DNA of 21,033 nt from JBDNJM01 sp041687755 (lineage in GTDB: Bacteria; Planctomycetota; UBA1135; GCA-002686595): contig JBDNJM010000133.1 of NCBI GenBank assembly GCA_041687755.1, forward strand, positions 1 through 21,033. The letters are read 5' to 3'. The first letter of the stretch is position 1; the number at the start of each line of letters is the position of its first letter. Both the position numbers and the translations under genes were made by a program. The notes under the pieces were generated by a model. It had not been told where the DNA came from, made no database searches, and was given only the letters and a program-made list of their open reading frames with translations. This document shows positions 6,164-13,345 of this stretch, piece by piece.

Positions 6164-8881
6164 ATGGCACGCCTCTTCCTCCTCGACGGCACCGCGCTCG
6201 CGTTCCGCTCCCACTTCGCTTTCGCGCGCTCCGGCCTCAGCACCGCCGAGGGCCAGCCGACGGGCGCGACCTACGGGTTCGCCAACGTGCTGAAGAAGCT
6301 GATCGAGCAAGAGCAGCCCGACCGCATCGCGGTCGCGTTCGACGCCAAAGGCGACACCTTCCGGCACAAGCAGTACGCCGAGTACAAGGCGACCCGCGAG
6401 CGTGCCCCCGAGGAAATGATCGCGCAGCTCGACTGGATGCGCGAGCTCGTGCGCGGCATGGGCATCGTCCTGTTCGAGGTGCCCGGCTTCGAGGCCGACG
6501 ACGTGATCGGCACGCTCGCCGTGCAGGCCGAGGCCCAAGGCGACGAGGTCATGATCGTCACCGGCGACAAGGACTTCATGCAGATCGTGAGCGACCGCGT
6601 GAAGCTCTACAACGTGTTCAAGGCCGGCGAAGCACTGATCATCCAGGGCCCGGCGGAGGTCGAGGAGAAGTTCGGCTGCCCGCCGGAAAAGGTCATCGAC
6701 GTGCTGGCGATCATGGGCGACTCGTCGGACAACATCCCCGGCGTCAAGGGCATCGGCGAGAAGGGCGCGGCCCAGCTGATCCAGAAGTTCGGCTCCGTCC
6801 AGGGCGTGTTCGACCACCTCGACGAGCTCACGCCGAAGCAGCGCGAGAAGATCGAGGCCAGCCGCGAAGCGCTGGTGATGAGCCGCGAGCTGGTCACGAT
6901 CGACCTGGCCGTCCCGCTCGATCCTGGCCTCGACGCTGTCGGTGCCGCGTCCCCCGACCCCGAGGTCTTGCGCCCGCTGTTCGAGCGCCTGCAGTTCCGC
7001 AGTCTGCTCGAGAGCCTCGACGGCGGCGAGCGCGGCAAGCAGCTCGAAGAAGAGCGTGACTACGTCACGGTGCACGATCTCGAAGGCCTGCAGGCGATGG
7101 AAGCAGAACTGCGCGCCGCCGGCAGCTTCTCCTTCGACACGGAGACCACCAGCCTGTTCCCCCTAGAGGCCGAGCTCGTCGGCATGTCCTTCAGCGCAAG
7201 CCCAGGCCGCGCGTTCTACATCCCCTTCAATGCCTTCCCGCCCGTGCACCCTGCGGGCCCCGAGGCGCTGCTGGCCGCCGTCACGCCCCTGCTCACGGAC
7301 CCGGACCTGGACCGCTGCGCGCAGAACGCCAAGTACGACTGGCTAGTCCTGGCCGGCAAGGGCGTCACGATGCCCGACCCGGGCTTCGACACGATGGTCG
7401 CCTCGTTCAGCATCGCCGGCTCGACCCGACCGCACAACCTCGACGCCCTCGCGCTGCACTACTTCGACCTGTCCAAGATCCCGACGAAGGACCTGATCGG
7501 CAGGGGCGCCAAGCAGATCACGATGGCCGACGTGCCGATCGAGCAGGTCGCCGAGTACGCCTGTGAGGACGCTGACGTCACGTTCCGCCTGCGCGGCATG
7601 CTTGAGCCGGAGCTGGACGCCTCCGAGTCGCGGCACCTGTTCGAGACCCTGGAAATGCCGCTGGTGCGCGTGCTGATGCGGATGGAGGAGCGCGGCATCC
7701 GGCTCGACGAGCAGTTGCTCGCCGACTACTCGATCGAGCTGACCAAGGCCATCGCCGAAGTCGAAGGACAGGTCCATGACGCGGCCGGGGAGGTCTTCAA
7801 GATCAACTCGACCAAGGTCCTAGGGGCGATTCTGTTTGAGAAGCTCGAGATCCAGAACGAGGCGGGCGTCAAGCGCGTGAAGCGCACGAAGACCGGGTAC
7901 TCGACCGACGCGGCCACGCTCAACGAATCCTACGCCGGCGTGCCGATCGTGCGCGCGCTGCTCGAGTACCGCGAGCTGACCAAGCTGAAGAGCACCTACG
8001 TGGACGCGCTGCCGCGCTACGTGAACTCCGACACCGGTCGGATCCACTGCTCGTTCAGCCAGGTCTCGGCGGCGACCGGCCGGCTCGCATCCTCCGACCC
8101 GAACCTGCAGAACATCCCCGTGCGCACCGAGCGCGGCCGCCGCCTGCGCCGCGCCTTCGTCCCGCGCATGCAGGACCAGGCCGGCGAGTGGACCTTCCTC
8201 GCCGCCGACTACAGCCAGATCGAGCTGCGCGTGATGGCCCACCTCTCCGGCGACGCCCTGATGATCCAGGCGTTCAGCGACGGCCGCGATATCCACGCCT
8301 CGACGGCATCGTTGATCTTCGGCTGCGCCGAGGACGAGGTGGATCGCGCGATGCGCTCCAAGGCCAAGGTGATCAACTTTGGCCTGCTGTACGGCATGGG
8401 CCCCCAGCGCGTCGCGCGCGAGACCGACATGACCGTGCCCGAGGCCAAGGAGTTCATCGAGCGCTACTTCGCCGCCTTCCCCACCGTGCGCGACTGGATG
8501 GACCGCACCCTGGAGACGGCGCGCGAGACCGGCTACGCCGAGACGCTCATGGGACGCCGGCGGCGCATCCCCGACATCGACTCCAAGAACCCGCGCCAGC
8601 GCAGCTTCGCCGAGAACGCCGCCCTCAACACGCCCGTCCAGGGGTCCGCCGCCGACATCATCAAGGCCGCGATGATCCACATGGAGCCGGCCCTGGCCGA
8701 GGCGGGGCTCGCGGCACAGATGCTGCTGCAGGTGCACGACGAACTGCTGTTCGAGGTGCCCATGTCGGAGCTGGAGGTGACGACGAAGGTGGTCGTGGAC
8801 GTGATGGAGGGCGCGATCGATCTGGCCGTGCCCCTCTCGGTCGATTGTGGCACCGGCGCGAACTGGCTGGAAGCGCACTAG
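6164..8881 (+). CDS. polA: DNA polymerase I
   Basis: A 905-residue enzyme, close to the 928 residues of the E. coli protein, with all three domains. Residues ~1-300 are the 5'-3' flap nuclease (LFLLDGTALAFRSHFA, FEADDVIGTLA, GDKDFMQIV, GDSSDNIPGVKGIG). Residues ~310-490 are the 3'-5' proofreading domain with its acidic residues intact (FDTETTS near 324, NAKYDWLVL, YACEDADVTFRL). The rest is the polymerase: motif A DYSQIELRVMAHLSGD near 682, motif B RSKAKVINFGLLYGMG near 731 and motif C QVHDELLFEV near 856. It fills gaps and removes RNA primers in replication and repair. Many bacterial PolI proteins have lost the exonuclease residues; this one has not. The stop is TAG, and unlike several other plus-strand genes here it is not followed by an R element. 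Confidence 0.98.
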   Translation: MARLFLLDGTALAFRSHFAFARSGLSTAEGQPTGATYGFANVLKKLIEQEQPDRIAVAFDAKGDTFRHKQYAEYKATRERAPEEMIAQLDWMRELVRGMGIVLFEVPGFEADDVIGTLAVQAEAQGDEVMIVTGDKDFMQIVSDRVKLYNVFKAGEALIIQGPAEVEEKFGCPPEKVIDVLAIMGDSSDNIPGVKGIGEKGAAQLIQKFGSVQGVFDHLDELTPKQREKIEASREALVMSRELVTIDLAVPLDPGLDAVGAASPDPEVLRPLFERLQFRSLLESLDGGERGKQLEEERDYVTVHDLEGLQAMEAELRAAGSFSFDTETTSLFPLEAELVGMSFSASPGRAFYIPFNAFPPVHPAGPEALLAAVTPLLTDPDLDRCAQNAKYDWLVLAGKGVTMPDPGFDTMVASFSIAGSTRPHNLDALALHYFDLSKIPTKDLIGRGAKQITMADVPIEQVAEYACEDADVTFRLRGMLEPELDASESRHLFETLEMPLVRVLMRMEERGIRLDEQLLADYSIELTKAIAEVEGQVHDAAGEVFKINSTKVLGAILFEKLEIQNEAGVKRVKRTKTGYSTDAATLNESYAGVPIVRALLEYRELTKLKSTYVDALPRYVNSDTGRIHCSFSQVSAATGRLASSDPNLQNIPVRTERGRRLRRAFVPRMQDQAGEWTFLAADYSQIELRVMAHLSGDALMIQAFSDGRDIHASTASLIFGCAEDEVDRAMRSKAKVINFGLLYGMGPQRVARETDMTVPEAKEFIERYFAAFPTVRDWMDRTLETARETGYAETLMGRRRRIPDIDSKNPRQRSFAENAALNTPVQGSAADIIKAAMIHMEPALAEAGLAAQMLLQVHDELLFEVPMSELEVTTKVVVDVMEGAIDLAVPLSVDCGTGANWLEAH

Positions 8882-9274
8882 TCCGCCCGACTCGAGAGGC
8901 CGAACCGGAGCAAGTCGAGTCCATCGCCCGGGTCGGATCGGGGCGGAGGCGAGTCGCCCTGGGACTTGGTGAACGCGTCTGGACTGGGTGAACGGCCCCG
9001 GATCCAGGCAATCCAGCGGGTTCCGATGAACGAGTAGAGGAACAGCCTGATCTGAAGAGCGAGCGTCCCCTGCGGGAGCCCCGTATGGACAGTTTTCAGA
9101 GCTGAACGCACCCCGGTGGAACCCTAGCTCTCCGATTGCTCGCCCCGAGGTGCCCGAGTGCACCTGGATGCCCCGCCGATGGGCCGGCTTACCCAGCACT
9201 TACACAGTTCATCCGACCGACCCAGGGAAATGCCGTAGGCTGGATCCCGGCCAGAACTCCCAAGGTTGCCCCAC
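8882..9274. other. 393-bp intergenic region with no convincing gene
   Basis: The region lies between polA and the cysteine-rich protein gene. I see no tRNA-like fold. A small hairpin AGGTGC/GCACCT lies near 9148-9165, and the direct repeat GGTGAACG occurs in two contexts near 8969 and 8987. A minus-strand open frame of 77 codons covers 8878-9111 but overlaps the polA stop, has no recognisable motif and lacks a ribosome-binding site, so I do not call it. A TAGGCT box sits near the right end. Confidence 0.6.
9236..9241 (+). promoter_or_regulatory. putative -10 box TAGGCT for the cysteine-rich protein gene
   Basis: The hexamer is identical to the one before polA. Here it lies 33 bases before the ATG at 9275, so the transcript would have a short leader of roughly 25-28 nt rather than none; the sequence CAAGG at 9261-9265 may serve as a weak ribosome-binding site. 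Confidence 0.35.
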
Positions 9275-9721
9275 ATGCACCGCACCGACACCTCCCCGAC
9301 GACTTCCCGGCACTCGCTGCCGACCGCCCTTCTCTCCCTGCTCGTGCTCGCCATCCTGGCGGTCTCGAGCCACGGAACCGTGCAGGACAACCCCTGCAAC
9401 GGCAAGGTGGCCGGCTCCGGACTCAACGCCGAACTCCAGTGCACGGCGACGCCCCTGTGCGCGGACCCGACCTGCGAGATCCAGGTCTTGCTGCCGCCGC
9501 CCGGCGCGACAACCACGATCGAACTGTGCAACTGCACCGACGGACCGAGCGCTCCCTGCTGCCAGACGATCCTGAGCTACCAGGACAGCGGGCCGCCCGT
9601 GGCCAGCGTGATCGGCAGCTGTGGGATCGAGGACGGCTGCGGCCCCGGCAACTGCGCCCTGCGCGCGTACCGGCTGAACGAGAAGGTGTACTTCAGCGCG
9701 AAGTGCTTCCCAAGCCTCTGA
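9275..9721 (+). CDS. small secreted cysteine-rich protein, unknown function
   Basis: A 148-residue protein. It has a long signal peptide: a charged start (MHRTDTSP), a hydrophobic core near residues 16-32 (LPTALLSLLVLAILAV) and a probable cleavage site after SSHG. The mature part of about 112 residues holds twelve cysteines, including CNC and CC pairs, an even number that suggests up to six disulfides in an extracytoplasmic domain. I do not recognise a family. The start ATG 9275 is chosen over TTG 9266. The stop codon TGA (9719-9721) is within the R2 hairpin, and R3 follows R2. The function is open; a toxin-like, inhibitor-like or cell-surface structural role are all possible and none is supported by motif. 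Confidence 0.72.
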   Translation: MHRTDTSPTTSRHSLPTALLSLLVLAILAVSSHGTVQDNPCNGKVAGSGLNAELQCTATPLCADPTCEIQVLLPPPGATTTIELCNCTDGPSAPCCQTILSYQDSGPPVASVIGSCGIEDGCGPGNCALRAYRLNEKVYFSAKCFPSL

Positions 9722-9846
9722 GAGGCTGTGAAACAATGGCGCTGCCCGGCCGAAGTGCCTCTCAGTTGCCTTTGGGCCCATCGGCTGGCGCCGCTGGAGC
9801 GCACAGAGAGCTCACGGAATCCGCTGCACGCATGCATTCACGCTGT
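9718..9846 (+). repeat. R2, stop-codon-associated hairpin element
   Basis: Second copy of the family, starting one base before the stop codon of the cysteine-rich protein gene. CTGAGAGGC (9718-9726) pairs perfectly with GCCTCTCAG (9757-9765) around a 30-nt loop. It is 129 bp long and abuts R3 directly. Over the first 50 bases it differs from R1 at three positions. Its internal ATG at 9736 opens a frame of 86 codons that continues through R3 to 9996, but I do not call it a gene because codon-position bias is lacking across copies. Confidence 0.88.
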
Positions 9847-9946
9847 GTGAGAGGCTGTGAAGAAATGGCGCTGCCTGAGCGAAGTGCCACTCTGGAGCCG
9901 TCGGGCCCATCGGTTGGCGCCGCACGCAAGGATTCACTCATCGTGG
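9847..9946 (+). repeat. R3, tandem copy of the R element with 33-nt deletion
   Basis: Third copy, placed head-to-tail after R2, with its own TGA at 9848-9850. Up to offset 76 it aligns with R2 without gaps; it then lacks exactly 33 nt corresponding to 9795-9827 of R2, and the flanks of the missing part share a GC dinucleotide. The outer stem is weaker (GAGAGGC against GCCACTC, one mismatch). The right end is approximate. It is the only copy not adjoining a protein stop codon, though it lies 68 bp upstream of the next gene. Confidence 0.8.
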
Positions 9947-10013
9947 GGGCCGGCATCGATCGCCCGCTCGTCGTTTCGAGTCTGTTCCACCGTTGAAAGA
10001 GTCCGCCAAAGGC

Positions 10014-11750
10014 ATGCGTCGGGGAGACGCCCGCTCCGGCCGGGTCCTGTGGCGGGTCGTATTTGTGGCCATCGCCGCGCTCGTGGCATGGCTGGCCCTG
10101 CACTCGCCGGAGAGCGAGCGCTCGGCCGGAACACCACCGGGCGGTTCCGTCCGCGTGGCCGACGCGCCGTCTGAAGTGTCGGACGGGACCGTCGTGGCCC
10201 CCCAGGCCGTGCGCACCCTGCGCCAGGGCACGGACCTGGGCGAACGGCGCACCGATGAAGCGCCCGGGGGCACCGCGGTCCTGGTGCTCGACCCCGAAGG
10301 TCGGCCCGCCGCCGGCGCGCCCGTGTGGCGCTCGGAGCTCCCCGGGGACCACCGCCAGGCCGGCGTCACGGACGCGCGCGGCCTGCTGCGGATTTGGCCG
10401 ATCGAGCACCCAACCGAGCTGCGCTCGCACACCTCGGAGGCCTACGGGATCCTCGCCCTCGGCGCGCCCGAGCCCGGCATCGTTGCGCGGCAGCTGGTGC
10501 TCGAACTGCAGCCCGGCACCCGCATCTCAGGCACCCTGGTGGACTTCCGGGGCCGGCCCCTGGGCGCCGGCATCGAAGTGCTCGCCTTCCCAGCGGAACT
10601 CACCCAGAGCGGTCCGCGAGCTCTGGAACGCGCCCTCGCCTCTCGCGGGGATGTGCTGCGCACGACCAGCGACGCCGAGGGGCGCTTCGAGCTGCGCGGG
10701 CTGCCGCCTGAACAGCGCTGGACCCTGCGAGCCGCGGGCGCCGGGCACCTGCTGCAGTCCCCGGCCGTGGCGGAGTCGGGCGACCTCGGGCTCGAGCTGC
10801 GCCTGCTGCCGGTCTTCGTCCTCAGCCTGGACCTGGTCCACGCCGACGGTTCCCCGGCATCCATCAGCCCACAGCTGACCACCATCGAAGCCGAGTCCGC
10901 TGAACTGCGCGCGCCCGAGCTGCGGGTCCACCCCCACGTCTCCCACGCCGCGCGCGCCAACGGGCTGGATCTGTATGAGCGCGGAGAGCTGCCCGTGCAC
11001 CGTCGACTGTTCCTCATGAGCGCGGCCGTGGACGCAGCCGCCGGGATTCCCGTGCGCTACAAGGCGCGCTTCCCCGGCTTTGCCCCGGCCGAGATCAACG
11101 TGCAGGCGGTCGGCGCCGCCGAGTTCTCCGCGGGCGCAGCGGTCTTGCTCGAGCTGGAGCCCACCGGTGCAGGCTTCGGCGAGCTGCTCCTGATCGCCGA
11201 CGGATCGACGCCCGGCTCGCTGACGGAGCTCCCCGCGGGCGAGCTGCGCCTGTCGGGGCTCGGCCGGGCGGAGACCTTCACCGTCCCCGCTGACCCGACC
11301 GGGCTCGTGCAACTGCGCGACCTCCCGGATGGCACGTACGCGGCTCGCTTCCGGGTCCACCACGGCCTGCTGAGCTGGCCCGCGCCCGGAGAGCTCGCGC
11401 CGCGCGTCACCATCGGTCCCGCGCCTGCGGACCTGCACCTCGAGTCGCGGCCCGCCGGGACGCTGCAGCTGCTGCCCACGTCCGCCGACGGGCGACCCTT
11501 CGCCGGGACGCTGACCGTCGGGCTAGTCGCGGAAGAGAATGTGCATCCCGACGAGGCCGGCGGCCTGGAGCTGGCACAGGTCTCCGTGATCACCCTCGAG
11601 CAGCCCCCGTACCTCGTCACGCACGTGCCGCCCGGGGACTACTACCTCGACCTGATGGCCCCCGCCTCGAGCGCGGCGGGCCAGCTGATTCCGCTGCGGG
11701 TTGAGGACGCCGCGAGCACCCAGGTCCCGCTGGAAGGCCTGCTCCGCTGA
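10014..11750 (+). CDS. membrane-anchored or exported protein with carboxypeptidase-regulatory-like beta domains
   Basis: A 578-residue protein. A hydrophobic segment at about residues 11-30 (VLWRVVFVAIAALVAWLALH) preceded by arginines is either a signal anchor or an uncleaved signal peptide. The rest is extracytoplasmic and beta-rich. At least two stretches look like CarboxypepD_reg/Ig-like repeats: one starting VLVLDPEGRPAAGAPVW and ending TDARGLLRIWP near residues 90-130, and another starting ISGTLVDFRGRPLGAGIEV and ending TTSDAEGRFELRGLP near 175-230. These domains usually bind carbohydrate or scaffold surface proteins. No catalytic motif is visible. The start could be ATG 10014 or TTG 9993; ATG places the arginines just before the hydrophobic run. 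Its stop codon is within R4. It converges on dinB. Confidence 0.75.
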   Translation: MRRGDARSGRVLWRVVFVAIAALVAWLALHSPESERSAGTPPGGSVRVADAPSEVSDGTVVAPQAVRTLRQGTDLGERRTDEAPGGTAVLVLDPEGRPAAGAPVWRSELPGDHRQAGVTDARGLLRIWPIEHPTELRSHTSEAYGILALGAPEPGIVARQLVLELQPGTRISGTLVDFRGRPLGAGIEVLAFPAELTQSGPRALERALASRGDVLRTTSDAEGRFELRGLPPEQRWTLRAAGAGHLLQSPAVAESGDLGLELRLLPVFVLSLDLVHADGSPASISPQLTTIEAESAELRAPELRVHPHVSHAARANGLDLYERGELPVHRRLFLMSAAVDAAAGIPVRYKARFPGFAPAEINVQAVGAAEFSAGAAVLLELEPTGAGFGELLLIADGSTPGSLTELPAGELRLSGLGRAETFTVPADPTGLVQLRDLPDGTYAARFRVHHGLLSWPAPGELAPRVTIGPAPADLHLESRPAGTLQLLPTSADGRPFAGTLTVGLVAEENVHPDEAGGLELAQVSVITLEQPPYLVTHVPPGDYYLDLMAPASSAAGQLIPLRVEDAASTQVPLEGLLR

Positions 11751-11876
11751 GAGGCTGCGAAGCAATGGCGCTGCCTGAAGGAAGTGCCCCTCTAGAACCG
11801 TCGGGCCCATCGGTTGAAGGCGCTGAAGCGCCCAGAGCATGAACGAATTGCGCCCGGCGCAAAGGCTCACTCATCG
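11747..11876 (+). repeat. R4, stop-codon-associated hairpin element
   Basis: Fourth copy, starting one base before the stop codon TGA (11748-11750). Its spacing matches R1 and R2 exactly. The 5' arm CTGAGAGGC is intact while the 3' arm has changed to CCTCTAG, which still pairs with CT-AGAGG if one G is bulged. Two more perfect hairpins follow: TTGCGCC/GGCGCAA (11847-11861) and CTCAC/GTGAG (11866-11880). The internal mini-ORF (ATG 11765) is cut to 25 codons by TGA at 11840-11842. The element lies between convergent genes. Confidence 0.8.
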
Positions 11877-11897
11877 TGAGACCGCAGCCAGCCGGGT

Positions 11898-13169
11898 TCA
11901 GCGGGGGTCCGCGGGGTCGCCTTCGGTTGGCTCGGTCCCCTGCCCTTGCTGCTCGGTCTGCTCGCGCCTTGGCGGGCTCTCCAGCAGCCTCCCGGGCAGG
12001 ATCATGCGGCGGCCGTACTTCTTGCGCAGGGCATCGGCACCTTCCGCCGCGCGCTCCAGGGCGGCCGAACGCCCACCGCGCGCCGAGCTCCCGGGATCCG
12101 GGTCGCCGAACAGGCTCCCCTGCAGCGGAAGCCGCACATCCTCGAGGGCGGAAACCGTGATGCCCAACAGCCGCAGGGGGCCGACGGGAACACGATCGAG
12201 CAGCTCGCGCGCGGTCGAGTAGATCCGCGGACCCAGGTTCGTCGCCTGGGACAGGGTCTTGGAGCGGGTGATCGTCTTGAAGTTCCAGAAGCGCGCCTTC
12301 ACCGTGATGGTGCGGCCCCGCAGGCCCTTGTCGCGCAGCTCGTAGGCCACCTCTTCGGCGTACTCGAACAGGTTCCGGCGCAGCTCCTCGCGATCCGAGA
12401 TGTCCTTGGGGAAGGTGCGCTCCATGCCGTGGGACTTCTCGGTGCGGCGCGGGTTCACGCGCCGCTGGTCGATGCCGTTGGCCAGATCGTGAATCCACGA
12501 GCCCGTCGCCCCGAAGCGCTGCTGGCACTCCGCCCGGCTGAGGGATGTGAGCTGACCGATGGTCTCCACGCCCAGCGACTCGAGCCGCTTCGCCGTTCGA
12601 TCTCCGACGCCGAACAGCTTGGAGACGTGCAGCGGATCCAGCACTTCGCGGATCTGGTCTCGCTGCACCACGCGGAAGCCGTCGGGCTTGTCGAGGTCGC
12701 TCGCGAGCTTCGCCAAGAACTTCGTGGGTGCGATGCCGATCGAGGCCACCAGGCCCGTCTCGCGCAGGATGTCCGCCCGGATCGAGCGCCCGATGCTTTC
12801 GGCATCTCCGTGCAGGCGCTCGCAGCCGTGCACGTCGAGAAAAGCCTCGTCCAGGGAGAGCGGCTCCACCAGCGGGGTGTAGCGCTGGAAGATGATCATG
12901 ATCTGCCGGCTCACCGCGGTGTAGCGCTCGAAGTCGGCGGGCAGCAGAACCAGGTCCGGGCACAGCTGCAGCGCCTGCGCCGTGGGCTGGGCCGAGTGGA
13001 CCCCGTACTTGCGCGCCTCGTAGCTCGCGGCCGAGATCACCCCGCGACGATCCGCGGAGCCACCCACCGCCACCGGCCGGCCGTGCAGGTCGGGCCGGTC
13101 GCGCAGTTCGACGGACGCGTAGAAGGCGTCCATATCCACGTGCAGAATCTTGGGGGCGTCGTCGCTCAC
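11898..13169 (-). CDS. dinB: DNA polymerase IV (Y-family translesion polymerase)
   Basis: A 423-residue protein with the full Y-family layout. Palm motif HVDMDAFYASVE carries D12 and the steric-gate tyrosine Y17; SLDEAFLDV near residue 105 supplies D107 and E108; YEARKYGVHSAQP lies in the fingers; IGIAPTKFLAKLASDLDKPDG marks the catalytic core (read here in two parts, IGIAPTKFLAK and LASDLDKPDG); GVGDRTAKRLESLG is the thumb helix-hairpin-helix; and the little-finger domain follows with PKDI and RTITVKARF. The last ~40 residues are charged and Q/E-rich without a clear beta-clamp motif. It copies past lesions at stalled forks. The start is GTG 13169, three codons before the first conserved residues; the upstream in-frame ATG at 13241 would add 24 unconserved residues. 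It is divergent from the oleA-like gene over 176 bp. No LexA box is recognisable. Confidence 0.95.
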   Translation of the reverse strand: MSDDAPKILHVDMDAFYASVELRDRPDLHGRPVAVGGSADRRGVISAASYEARKYGVHSAQPTAQALQLCPDLVLLPADFERYTAVSRQIMIIFQRYTPLVEPLSLDEAFLDVHGCERLHGDAESIGRSIRADILRETGLVASIGIAPTKFLAKLASDLDKPDGFRVVQRDQIREVLDPLHVSKLFGVGDRTAKRLESLGVETIGQLTSLSRAECQQRFGATGSWIHDLANGIDQRRVNPRRTEKSHGMERTFPKDISDREELRRNLFEYAEEVAYELRDKGLRGRTITVKARFWNFKTITRSKTLSQATNLGPRIYSTARELLDRVPVGPLRLLGITVSALEDVRLPLQGSLFGDPDPGSSARGGRSAALERAAEGADALRKKYGRRMILPGRLLESPPRREQTEQQGQGTEPTEGDPADPR

Positions 13170-13172
13170 GGT

Positions 13173-13297
13173 GCCTGAAGCATGCCCTGGCGCGGCCCGC
13201 CAGGCAGCCCGGGTCCCTCCAGAAATCGCCTGGAGCGCCATTCCGGGCTCCCGAGCCGGGCCAGGTTCCCGAGCGCGGCCCGCTCGAAGCTTCAGGC
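13173..13297. promoter_or_regulatory. inverted and direct repeats in the dinB-oleA divergent promoter
   Basis: GCCTGAAGC (13173-13181) and GCTTCAGGC (13289-13297) are perfect 9-bp inverted arms at the two sides of the divergent intergenic region. Inside them GCGCGGCCCGC occurs twice in direct orientation (13190-13200 and 13273-13283). The placement would suit a regulator acting on both genes, but no regulator is identified. Confidence 0.35.
13179..13184 (-). promoter_or_regulatory. putative -10-like CATGCT for dinB
   Basis: On the minus strand CATGCT ends nine bases before the GTG at 13169, one mismatch from the TANGCT pattern at other genes. It overlaps the end of the 9-bp inverted arm at 13173-13181. 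Confidence 0.3.
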
Positions 13298-13329
13298 GCT
13301 GCCCTGGAGGCGCGCGCGCCGCCTGCCTG

Positions 13330-13335
13330 TATGCT
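13330..13335 (+). promoter_or_regulatory. putative -10 box TATGCT for the oleA-like gene
   Basis: TATGCT ends ten bases before the ATG at 13346. An in-frame ATG inside this hexamer (13331) would add five residues; the homology-based start and the box together favour 13346. Confidence 0.42.
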
Positions 13336-13345
13336 GCGCCGCCCC

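Noticed and set aside
8878..9111. 77-codon minus-strand open frame after polA
   Set aside because: It overlaps the polA stop, has no recognisable motif, no ribosome-binding site and no -10-like box at its start.
8882..9274. tRNA or other standard RNA gene in the gap after polA
   Set aside because: No cloverleaf with a plausible T-arm and acceptor stem could be drawn.
1862..9946. R elements as integron attC sites
   Set aside because: Although they follow stop codons, they lack the paired RYYYAAC/GTTRRRY core sites, no integrase is present, and the genes include long chromosomal-type genes rather than a cassette array.
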